Shown here piece after piece: positions 1 to 5,009 of a DNA stretch of 5,009 nt. Under the pieces are notes generated by a model, which was not told the DNA's origin, did no database searches, and worked only from the letters and a program-made list of their open reading frames with translations. Every line of letters begins with the position of its first letter. Positions within the stretch are counted from its first letter, which is position 1. The translations under genes and the position numbers were made by a program. The DNA is from Candidatus Liptonbacteria bacterium CG11_big_fil_rev_8_21_14_0_20_35_14. GTDB lineage: Bacteria; Patescibacteriota; Minisyncoccia; UBA6257; XYB1-36-10. The DNA lies in contig PCWO01000034.1 of the NCBI GenBank assembly GCA_002796205.1, forward strand, positions 4,751 to 9,759, given 5' to 3'.

Positions 1-14
1 AAATTTCTTTTTCC

Positions 15-65
15 GTTTTGGATTTTGGGCAGAGAGGTCAGGGGTGAATGCCCAAAATCAAAAAC
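15..65. repeat. Long imperfect inverted repeat after the specificity gene
   Basis: Positions 21-30 (GATTTTGGGC) are perfectly complementary to 50-59 (GCCCAAAATC). After one mismatch (G20/A60) the pairing continues for five more bases (15-19 with 61-65), giving 15 pairs out of 16 around a 19-base loop. It lies 22 bases past the stop codon of the specificity gene. A role as an RNA stem-loop protecting or ending the RM transcript is possible. However, the loop is long and no T-run follows the stem on either strand, so it does not look like a standard intrinsic terminator. It may instead be a small repeat element (see the similar hairpin at 3405-3420). Confidence 0.6.
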
Positions 66-86
66 TCCTTATCTTTTGTATGATGA

Positions 87-1457
87 CTAAAATTCTAAAC
101 TTTTTTCAAGTAATATCCTAGAATCGTTTATTAATACTTTCCTTTGATTTTTTAAGTCAAATGCTTTTTCAGTTAATTCAATGATTTCCTTTTGTTTGTT
201 TATAAGGGGTATTTTAAAATCTCCAATTCTGTCCTCTCTGAGGTGCGGAATGGTTGAGGCAATAACTGTTCTTTGAATTGCTTGATATAATCCAACTTCT
301 TTTGTGGATAATGCAATAAATAAATAGTGAGGGTTTATTTTATCTTTTTTTGTAATTATTCTTAAAATTCCACTTCCCAAAATACATTTGTCAGACCTTG
401 TTGTCATTGCAGATATACCAACTTTTCCATCTTTGGTAAATAATATTTCATTTTCATTTATTCCTTGTTCAATTTCGGAATAAATTGATTTTTCTATAAA
501 GTAATCGGGATATGAATCAAAATCATAATTAATTAAATCAGAAGTCCTAATAAACGGGACATCTGTTTCTTTTCTTTCTAAATAACCTTTGTAATTGGCA
601 GAACCAACTTCATCGCCATTTTTAAAATCTGCCAAACCTCCTAGTAACTCACATTTATTTTGTTTTTCAATTTCTTTAATTGTTTGAGTATAAAGTGGGA
701 AATAAAATGCAGGTGTCATCATGTCGTCACTATTTAGCTGTTTGCTAGGCACTGCGTAGAACTTGCTATTTTTTATATTTTTAAAATCTATGTTTAATGA
801 TTTTAGAAATATTTTTTGTGCCTCTTTAATTAGTTTTAATGATTCAATCTGGAATTCGTTTGCCTTTACCAAATTATCTGTTATTTTTTTCTCAGTATTT
901 TTGTCATTTACAAATATTTTTAATGATTTTATTTTTGGATATGTAAGTATAGGATAAATGTTGCCAGTAAAAAGATTATCAATTTGAAATTTTGCAATTC
1001 TTGAGTTTAAAAAACAAGATAAATATTGGGGTGTTGTAAAATTTTTATTAACTCTAATTCTAACAACATTCTGATTGATATTGCCGTTTTCAACATTCTT
1101 ATTTACTATTGCCGAAATACCGATATTGCCAATAGTTGTAAATAAAACGTCATTTTCTTTAAGCTTCGATCTTGTAAGTAAATTGTTTTTTTCGTGAGTT
1201 ATAAAAAAACCATCAAATTCATTTATGCTATATCTTTTTACGGAGGAGTTTTTTATAAATAAAGCACCGCTTTCAACAAATTTTTGACCAGCGTGTTCAC
1301 CGTCAGTTAATACATCTAAAACATTTATATCTCCCAGACTAAACGAAAGAATATCTTTTCTTTCTGAATGTTTTTTTATCTTTTGTTTGAATAAATAAAA
1401 ACTTGGGAACAAGTTAGTTTCTAAATCTTTATTTTGTACACTAAATATTTTTATCAT
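87..1457 (-). CDS. hsdS: Type I-like restriction-modification specificity subunit (HsdS), two target-recognition domains
   Basis: This 456-residue protein is the DNA-recognition subunit of the RM system. It would bind the methylase chain and choose the target sequence. Its two halves are diverged copies of one another. ENDVLFTTIGNIGISA (101-116) matches ENEILFTKDGKVGISA (335-350); the VVRIRV...PQYL segment (131-146) matches ILRIIT...PHYL (364-379); and each half ends in a long helix closing with AQKIFLKSL (213-221) or SRILLEKSL (446-454). The halves, roughly 1-222 and 223-456, are two target-recognition domains, each followed by a conserved coiled-coil-like spacer. That is the normal HsdS layout and implies a two-part recognition site; the bases recognised cannot be read from the sequence. 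The ATG at 1457 overlaps the methylase TGA (ATGA), and there is no good Shine-Dalgarno, so translation is probably coupled to the upstream gene. The stop is TAG. Coding sequence is very AT-rich. The family call is solid. Confidence 0.93.
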   Translation of the reverse strand: MIKIFSVQNKDLETNLFPSFYLFKQKIKKHSERKDILSFSLGDINVLDVLTDGEHAGQKFVESGALFIKNSSVKRYSINEFDGFFITHEKNNLLTRSKLKENDVLFTTIGNIGISAIVNKNVENGNINQNVVRIRVNKNFTTPQYLSCFLNSRIAKFQIDNLFTGNIYPILTYPKIKSLKIFVNDKNTEKKITDNLVKANEFQIESLKLIKEAQKIFLKSLNIDFKNIKNSKFYAVPSKQLNSDDMMTPAFYFPLYTQTIKEIEKQNKCELLGGLADFKNGDEVGSANYKGYLERKETDVPFIRTSDLINYDFDSYPDYFIEKSIYSEIEQGINENEILFTKDGKVGISAMTTRSDKCILGSGILRIITKKDKINPHYLFIALSTKEVGLYQAIQRTVIASTIPHLREDRIGDFKIPLINKQKEIIELTEKAFDLKNQRKVLINDSRILLEKSLEF

Positions 1458-3265
1458 AAAACAAACTTTTTAGGGGCTTTCATAAATTCAAAATATTTTT
1501 CGCTAACCAATGAAACATCGTCATCGGGCATAGAATTGCCCCTTCTGTCGTGTCCACAAGTTTCGCAAATAGCCATAAAGATATAATGGTCATCTATTTT
1601 TTCACCTTCTTTAATTTTTTCAGCAACAAGAATTGTTGTTTTGGTTGATGTATTCGGCTGGAATGTTTCTGACGGAACGTCAATGATAGCCAAAATTTTA
1701 GTATGCTTTTTCAAATATTCACGGATATATCCTAATTTATCATTGCCATAAATTCCATCCGGCAAAACTATGCCCATTTTTCCTCCAATTTTTAGCAATT
1801 GTAGACATCTTTCAATAAATAATATTTGGGGTTCAACACCTCCTTTTTTTCCTTTGTTATTTAACTCGCTTTGTTGCTCCCATTGTTTACTTTTTTTATC
1901 AAATTTCCATTTATGACCAAAAGCAAATTGTTTTAATATCTTTTCATCTCGAATTGGAATTTTTGAACCAAATGGCGGATTTGTTAAAACAATATCAAAT
2001 TTTCCTAAATCGATTTTATCTTGGCATTTATTGCTCCATTCCTTAACATCCTCTAAGCTATTTTCACAGAAAACACCGCCCCTGCCATCGCCAACAACCG
2101 CCATATACGCCTTGGTGACTTTTGCCACAAACGAATCTTTATCAATACCTCTAAAATACGTTGTTGCGACATATTGTTTTTCTTCCTCAACCCTTTTGTC
2201 TGACCATCCTAATTTTTTTGCATTTTCTTCAACTTTACCCCAAACGTGTCGTAGAGATTCAATTAAAAATCCTCCAGTTCCACAGGCCGGATCAACTATC
2301 ATGGTTTTTTCATCAGGATTTATAATATCTACAATCATTTTAATTACATTTCTTGGCGTGAAAAATTGACCATCTTCATCTTTTAATGCTTTTGATACGA
2401 AAACTTCAAAAGCATCACCAATTACATCTCTCTCTGATTCTGTAATGCAAAATTCTTGTATTTGACCAACGGCAAATACAATCGAATCTGGGTCTAAAGT
2501 AATTATGTCTTCATCTTCAAATACATCATTAAATCTATTTTTTACTTGAATAAACAATTCTTTTATTCTTTTTGCGACCAGTTCTTTGTCTTCATACACG
2601 CCAGCCCTAAAAGTAACTTCTTCATTTTTTCCAGTATATTGTTCATCGTAAATTTTACAGAACAACAAATTAATAATTTGTTTTGCTCTGTTTCTTGTAG
2701 ATGTATCATCTTTTTTCATATTGCCATATAAGTAATTGTTGATTACTTTAAAATGGCTTTTTAAATCTTTTGCAGGTTTTAAATCACATCTTTTGTATTT
2801 TCCAATATCCTCAATTCTTTGACCATTTTTAGGAATATTGGGAATTTCAAAATATAAAATATCCCCATCTTTTTTTATTTTTTGTAAATTTATTTGTTCC
2901 TCCCCATTGAACCAAACACCCCATTGGATGCTACTGCACATATCCATATATAGTTTCAATTGTTCCAGCCCATCTTTTCTGGTTTTTTTCTTACACTCAA
3001 TAATACCCACTAAATCACTTTCCGTCCTACTCTTTCCTTTGAATATTGAAATATCAACTGGCCATTCTTTTTTGGCTTCATCGGAAGGTGTTTTTCTGAC
3101 AAAGTGCTGTGGTCTTGTTTGAATTTGTTCTTTTGAATATTCATATTCTTCTATAAGACGCTTTGAAAATATTTGTGTTGCGTCAACCTCTTCAGGAGTA
3201 GCTTTTATTTCTTGTCCCGATATAAAATCAATAATATATCCTTCTTTTGGTTGTTTAGTTGTCAT
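1454..3265 (-). CDS. hsdM: N6-adenine DNA methyltransferase with N-terminal HsdR-like nuclease domain
   Basis: This 603-residue protein would methylate adenine in DNA using S-adenosylmethionine, guided by the downstream specificity subunit. Residues 1-150 resemble the N-terminal nuclease domain of type I HsdR proteins. The region opens with DFISGQEIKATPEE (13-26) and carries a PD-(D/E)XK pattern: D71, E90-x-K92 in IIECKKK, then Q102-xxx-Y106, the QxxxY motif known from HsdR nucleases. Residues about 160-285 are the helical HsdM N-terminal region. The catalytic domain follows with GQFFTPR (299-305), SAM-binding DPACGTGGF (325-333), catalytic NPPF (429-432) and a GHDRRGN motif (571-577). Every key motif is intact. 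The nuclease-methylase fusion plus a separate S gene recalls the BcgI layout, so the chain may both cut and methylate; this is inference. Alternatively it is a type I HsdM with an extra domain serving a distant hsdR. It is the first gene of the operon. The ATG has no clear RBS, an in-frame stop lies upstream, and the conserved N-terminus supports this start. Confidence 0.93.
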   Translation of the reverse strand: MTTKQPKEGYIIDFISGQEIKATPEEVDATQIFSKRLIEEYEYSKEQIQTRPQHFVRKTPSDEAKKEWPVDISIFKGKSRTESDLVGIIECKKKTRKDGLEQLKLYMDMCSSIQWGVWFNGEEQINLQKIKKDGDILYFEIPNIPKNGQRIEDIGKYKRCDLKPAKDLKSHFKVINNYLYGNMKKDDTSTRNRAKQIINLLFCKIYDEQYTGKNEEVTFRAGVYEDKELVAKRIKELFIQVKNRFNDVFEDEDIITLDPDSIVFAVGQIQEFCITESERDVIGDAFEVFVSKALKDEDGQFFTPRNVIKMIVDIINPDEKTMIVDPACGTGGFLIESLRHVWGKVEENAKKLGWSDKRVEEEKQYVATTYFRGIDKDSFVAKVTKAYMAVVGDGRGGVFCENSLEDVKEWSNKCQDKIDLGKFDIVLTNPPFGSKIPIRDEKILKQFAFGHKWKFDKKSKQWEQQSELNNKGKKGGVEPQILFIERCLQLLKIGGKMGIVLPDGIYGNDKLGYIREYLKKHTKILAIIDVPSETFQPNTSTKTTILVAEKIKEGEKIDDHYIFMAICETCGHDRRGNSMPDDDVSLVSEKYFEFMKAPKKFVL

Positions 3266-3266
3266 A

Positions 3267-3282
3267 TAAACATTTATGTTTA
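3267..3282. promoter_or_regulatory. Palindrome directly upstream of the methylase start, candidate operator or start-site hairpin
   Basis: TAAACAT-TT-ATGTTTA is a perfect 7+7 base palindrome with a two-base centre, one base away from the methylase ATG (3263-3265). It occupies the place where a Shine-Dalgarno would normally lie. It could be a repressor or autoregulation site, since RM operons are often controlled that way, or it could affect translation start. AT-rich sequence yields short palindromes easily, so the functional reading is tentative. Confidence 0.35.
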
Positions 3283-3292
3283 ATTTATATTA

Positions 3293-3321
3293 ATTGTACC
3301 TCTTTAAAATAAAATAATAAA
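3293..3321 (-). promoter_or_regulatory. Weak candidate promoter for the RM operon
   Basis: On the minus strand TACAAT (3293-3298) matches the -10 consensus at five of six bases. Seventeen bases upstream the -35 slot holds TTTATT (3316-3321), a poor match. Transcription would start near 3286, giving a leader of about 20 bases that includes the palindrome next to the methylase start. The region is so AT-rich that other placements, such as TATAAA at 3284-3289, are also possible. Confidence 0.25.
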
Positions 3322-3323
3322 TC

Positions 3324-3348
3324 GTTTTCGTAGCGGAGCGGAGAAAAC
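3324..3348. repeat. Small GC-rich island with GTTTTC/GAAAAC arms
   Basis: GTTTTC (3324-3329) and GAAAAC (3343-3348) are inverted copies flanking a 13-base centre that includes a tandem GCGGA-GCGGA (3333-3342). The GC-rich core stands out sharply from the surrounding A/T-only sequence. It could fold as a 6-bp hairpin, but no T-run follows. No function is recognised. Confidence 0.35.
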
Positions 3349-3404
3349 ACCTTATTACCCCTCTTTAATTAATGAAAAAGAAATTTAAAAATTTTTTAAA
3401 ACAA

Positions 3405-3420
3405 TTGGGCAATAGCCCAA
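3405..3420. repeat. Short perfect hairpin in the divergent intergenic region
   Basis: TTGGGC-AATA-GCCCAA forms a perfect 6-bp stem with a four-base loop, followed on the plus strand by an A-run. On the minus strand it is followed by ATTGTTTT, a poor terminator tail, and no upstream minus-strand gene needs ending here. The stem shares TTGGGC/GCCCAA with the larger inverted repeat at 15-65, in the same orientation. Confidence 0.5.
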
Positions 3421-3467
3421 AAAAGAAAAGGAATATTTCAGCTAACTGATTATATATTATATTTATT

Positions 3468-3496
3468 TTGACTTAAATAATAAAATAAGCTATACC
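3468..3496 (+). promoter_or_regulatory. Sigma70-like promoter of the MazG-like gene
   Basis: TTGACT (3468-3473) matches the -35 consensus at five of six bases. It is followed after exactly 17 bases by TATACC (3491-3496), four of six matches to the -10 consensus. Predicted transcription start is near 3503, leaving a short leader of about 27 bases that contains the RBS. This is the best promoter visible in the window. Confidence 0.6.
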
Positions 3497-3515
3497 TTAA
3501 ATAGAAATTAAATTT

Positions 3516-3522
3516 AAGGGAG
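3516..3522 (+). promoter_or_regulatory. Shine-Dalgarno site of the MazG-like gene
   Basis: AAGGGAG lies seven bases before the ATG at 3530, ideal spacing, and fixes that start. It is the only strong Shine-Dalgarno in front of a protein gene in this window; the methylase and CapA-family genes lack one. Confidence 0.75.
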
Positions 3523-3529
3523 AAAATTT

Positions 3530-3850
3530 ATGAACAAATTTCAAAAACAAGTAGATGACTTTATGAAAGAAAAGGGATGGCCATATTGGCAACCTTTATC
3601 AATTTTAGCCAGACTTTTTGAAGAATGCGGAGAATTTGCCAGAGAAGTAAATCATAAAGATGGAGAAAAAAAGAAAAAAGAAACTGAAAAAAATAGCAGT
3701 ATAGAAGATGAAATAGGAGACATAATATTCACCTTAATATGTTTTGCTAACTCAAATAATATTAATTTAGATGATTGCTTTAAAAAAAGCTTTACAAAAG
3801 TTCAAGCAAGAGACAAAAATAGATTTAAAAAAGACCTTATTAATAAATAA
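3530..3850 (+). CDS. MazG-like nucleotide pyrophosphohydrolase
   Basis: This 106-residue, single-domain, all-alpha enzyme belongs to the MazG superfamily. Members hydrolyse NTPs or dNTPs to the monophosphate and pyrophosphate in the cytoplasm and are usually seen as house-cleaning enzymes. The metal-binding signature is intact: E31-E32-C-G-E35 (EExxE) in the first long helix and E61-I-G-D64 (ExxD) in the next. They are separated by a lysine-rich loop (about 43-54). The C-terminal part, KVQARDKNRFKKD (90-102), is also typical of short MazG-like proteins. The length fits the stand-alone form, which works as a dimer or tetramer. It has its own promoter and RBS, is divergent from the RM operon, and converges with the CapA-family gene ten bases past its stop. 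The preferred nucleotide cannot be told from sequence. No sign of truncation. Confidence 0.9.
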   Translation: MNKFQKQVDDFMKEKGWPYWQPLSILARLFEECGEFAREVNHKDGEKKKKETEKNSSIEDEIGDIIFTLICFANSNNINLDDCFKKSFTKVQARDKNRFKKDLINK

Positions 3851-3857
3851 GGTCTTT
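3830..3857. terminator. Bidirectional intrinsic terminator between convergent genes
   Basis: AAAGACCTTATT (3830-3841) pairs perfectly with AATAAGGTCTTT (3846-3857) around a four-base AATA loop, a 12-bp stem. On the plus strand it continues as TTTCTTTTACTT; on the minus strand a T-rich tail (TTTTTTAAATCT) follows. It can therefore end both the MazG-like and the CapA-family transcripts. The left arm is exactly four MazG codons (K101 to I104), and the MazG stop codon (3848-3850) lies in the right arm. Confidence 0.85.
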
Positions 3858-3860
3858 CTT

Positions 3861-4889
3861 TTACTTCACAAACTCCGGTTGATAATCATCATTTATATAT
3901 ATTGGCACTCCCTCCACACTTTGAATACCGTCTTTTGTAGCTAGCACACTTAAAACAAGCCCATTCCTGACATCCTCCTCAAAAGTCTGATCAAACACAA
4001 AGTTTCCTAAACTATATGCCACCCATGTCTCATTAATTTTTTCAATCTCCTGCACCACATGCGGATGGTGCCCTACGATTAAATCAACTTGAGCCTCAGA
4101 CAAAACCTTAGCCAATTCTCTCTGATAATTTCCCGCCTCTTTTTTATACTCATCCCCAAAATGCATAGATACTATAACTATATCAACCTCATCCTCATTT
4201 TTTAATTTACTAACAATATCTTTTATATAATTACCATCCAACCGACTTAAGCCTCCTTTTTCACGCCAGGCCACATGACTATTAGAATAAAAAGGCGTAT
4301 AGGCTAAAAATGCAAATTTAATACCTCTCACCATAAATATCGAGGCTTTATTAGCCGAAATCTCATTTTTTCCCACTCCCACATAATTTATATTACTTTG
4401 GTTTAAAAAATACATTGTGTCCTCCATACCTTCATATCCTCTATCAAATATATGATTATTAGCTAAACTAAGCACATCAAACCCTGAATACTTTAACCCC
4501 TCAATTACGCTCGGATTAAAAGCAAAAGAATATATACTCCCCACATCATTTTGACTATATGTTATAGGTCCCTCCAAATTTCCAAAAGTTAAATCAGCCG
4601 ACCGCAAAACGGAAGCTGTCTGTAAAAAAGGATATTTAAAATCTTTACGAATATCCATAATCTGCCCAACCGCCCGACCCAGCATAATGTCGCCGGTAAA
4701 CAATAAATGCACCGGCCGTAAATCTTTTTCCTTTTCTTTTGAAGATACTACTAAAGAAAGTAAATTAGCCTGCAGTTTTGAGGATATATTATTTTGATAA
4801 GCGAAACTTACATATTCAGCTCCACGCACCATCATCCCACCAGTTACAGCCATAATTCCTAAAAAAATATAAAGAGGCAAATGTCTCAT
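3861..4889 (-). CDS. CapA-family (PGA_cap) metallophosphatase-like protein, membrane-anchored
   Basis: This 342-residue protein has the calcineurin-like phosphoesterase fold of the CapA/PgsA family, named for poly-gamma-glutamate capsule synthesis. Most members have no proven substrate. A hydrophobic segment (residues 5-20) after MRH suggests a signal anchor with the rest outside the membrane; no lipobox is evident. Conserved motifs appear in order: LLFTGDIMLGR (62-72), GNLEGP (103-108), ANNH (143-146), SMHFGDEY (241-248), GHHPH (273-277) and YSLGNFVFDQ (292-301). The metal-ligand type D, N and H residues are all present. No capB or capC gene is visible, so calling it a capsule gene would overreach; an envelope phosphoesterase or hydrolase role is safer. 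The ATG is the only ATG in frame after an upstream TAG, but no Shine-Dalgarno precedes it. It lies 52 bases downstream of tRNA-Leu on the same strand and may share its transcript. Confidence 0.9.
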   Translation of the reverse strand: MRHLPLYIFLGIMAVTGGMMVRGAEYVSFAYQNNISSKLQANLLSLVVSSKEKEKDLRPVHLLFTGDIMLGRAVGQIMDIRKDFKYPFLQTASVLRSADLTFGNLEGPITYSQNDVGSIYSFAFNPSVIEGLKYSGFDVLSLANNHIFDRGYEGMEDTMYFLNQSNINYVGVGKNEISANKASIFMVRGIKFAFLAYTPFYSNSHVAWREKGGLSRLDGNYIKDIVSKLKNEDEVDIVIVSMHFGDEYKKEAGNYQRELAKVLSEAQVDLIVGHHPHVVQEIEKINETWVAYSLGNFVFDQTFEEDVRNGLVLSVLATKDGIQSVEGVPIYINDDYQPEFVK

Positions 4890-4892
4890 ATT

Positions 4893-4905
4893 ATTATATT
4901 TTATA
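4893..4905 (-). promoter_or_regulatory. Candidate -10 elements very close to the CapA-family start
   Basis: On the minus strand TATAAA (4900-4905) and TATAAT (4893-4898) lie just before the ATG at 4889. No convincing -35 is seen at the right distance. Either element would give a leaderless or nearly leaderless mRNA, which agrees with the missing Shine-Dalgarno. The sequence is A/T-only here, so both matches may be incidental. Confidence 0.25.
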
Positions 4906-4941
4906 GTACCACAACCAAACCAAAACGGCTAATTTCCTCAA

Positions 4942-5009
4942 TGGTGCGCGGGAGAGGATTTGAACCTCCAAGCTCTTGCGAGCGCTACCACCTCAAGGTA
5001 GTGCGTCTA
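4942..5009 (-). tRNA. trnL: tRNA-Leu (anticodon GAG), 3' part; 5' end beyond the window
   Basis: Read on the minus strand, the piece starts in the D arm (TAGACGC) and has a perfect anticodon stem CTACC/GGTAG (4997-5001 with 4985-4989) around the loop TTGAGGT. This gives anticodon GAG at 4992-4994, which reads CUC and CUU leucine codons. A long class II variable arm (4970-4984) forms GCTC-GCAA-GAGC. The T arm is GGAGG-TTCAAAT-CCTCT (4953-4969), the 3' acceptor strand CCCGCGC (4946-4952), the discriminator A (4945), and CCA is encoded (4942-4944). Long variable arm and A73 both fit leucine. The 5' acceptor strand and most of the D arm are outside the window. Confidence 0.95.

Noticed and set aside
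1..90. Plus-strand open stretch to TAA at 88-90, possible end of a convergent gene
   Set aside because: Only 29 codons are visible, its start is outside the window and the peptide is not recognisable; mentioned only in the flank comparison.
763..957. Plus-strand open frame of 64 codons
   Set aside because: It lies antisense inside the specificity gene, is rich in Phe, Ile and Ser as expected from reversed AT-rich coding DNA, and shows no RBS or domain.
1520..1600. Possible zinc site from C567 and C570 of the methylase (ICETCGHDRRGN)
   Set aside because: The GHDRRGN part is an ordinary HsdM C-terminal motif and there is no second cysteine or histidine pair to complete a metal site.
1370..1850. 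Seven-base T runs in the RM genes as phase-variation tracts
   Set aside because: Runs of this length are expected by composition in such AT-rich DNA, and both reading frames are intact.
2031..3122. Several plus-strand open frames of 61-112 codons opposite the methylase
   Set aside because: All are shadows of the methylase, whose motifs are intact along the whole length; the antisense peptides have no recognisable features.
4942..5009. tRNA-Leu as an integration site for an island holding the RM genes
   Set aside because: No second copy of the tRNA 3' end (TCTCCCGCGCACCA) and no integrase gene are present in the window.
1..5009. CRISPR array or insertion-sequence transposase
   Set aside because: No regularly spaced direct repeats and no transposase-like protein are seen on either strand.

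Overview
The window comes from an AT-rich bacterial genome. It carries a two-gene restriction-modification (RM) operon, a small MazG-type nucleotide pyrophosphohydrolase, a CapA-family phosphoesterase-like protein and the 3' part of a tRNA-Leu gene. Bacterial rather than archaeal origin is suggested by a clean Shine-Dalgarno site and a sigma70-like promoter in front of the MazG gene, and by an encoded CCA end on the tRNA. Low GC, compact spacing and a membrane-anchored CapA-family protein fit a Candidate Phyla Radiation (Patescibacteria) genome. That is an impression from gene content, not something the sequence proves.

Layout. Positions 1-86 are a short non-coding stretch holding a long imperfect inverted repeat. 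Positions 87-3265, read on the minus strand, hold the RM operon: first a fused nuclease-like/N6-adenine methyltransferase (1454-3265), then a two-TRD specificity subunit (87-1457), joined by an ATGA stop/start overlap. Positions 3266-3529 are a divergent intergenic region of 264 bases. It contains a palindrome against the methylase start, a small GC-rich island, a second hairpin, an unsupported 25-codon ORF, and a good promoter and RBS for the MazG gene. The MazG gene (3530-3850, plus) and the CapA gene (3861-4889, minus) converge on a shared perfect 12-bp hairpin that looks like a bidirectional terminator. The tRNA-Leu(GAG) lies upstream of the CapA gene on the same strand and runs off the right edge at 5009.

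How the genes work together. The methylase chain carries at its N-terminus an HsdR-like PD-(D/E)XK nuclease domain (D71, E90-x-K92, Q102-xxx-Y106) and then a complete N6-adenine methylase. Paired with an HsdS-type subunit, this could be a self-contained cutting-and-methylating enzyme of the BcgI-like (type IIB/IIG) kind, needing no HsdR motor. A separate hsdR beyond the left edge cannot be excluded. The MazG-like enzyme is probably a house-cleaning NTP pyrophosphatase; it has its own promoter and nothing here ties it to the RM operon. The CapA-like protein is probably an envelope-associated phosphoesterase-fold enzyme of unknown substrate.

The most curious leftover is that both flanks of the RM operon carry a TTGGGC...GCCCAAAA hairpin in the same orientation, each preceded by AAATTT at the same distance. 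This could mark the edges of a transferred module, but in such AT-rich sequence it could also be chance.
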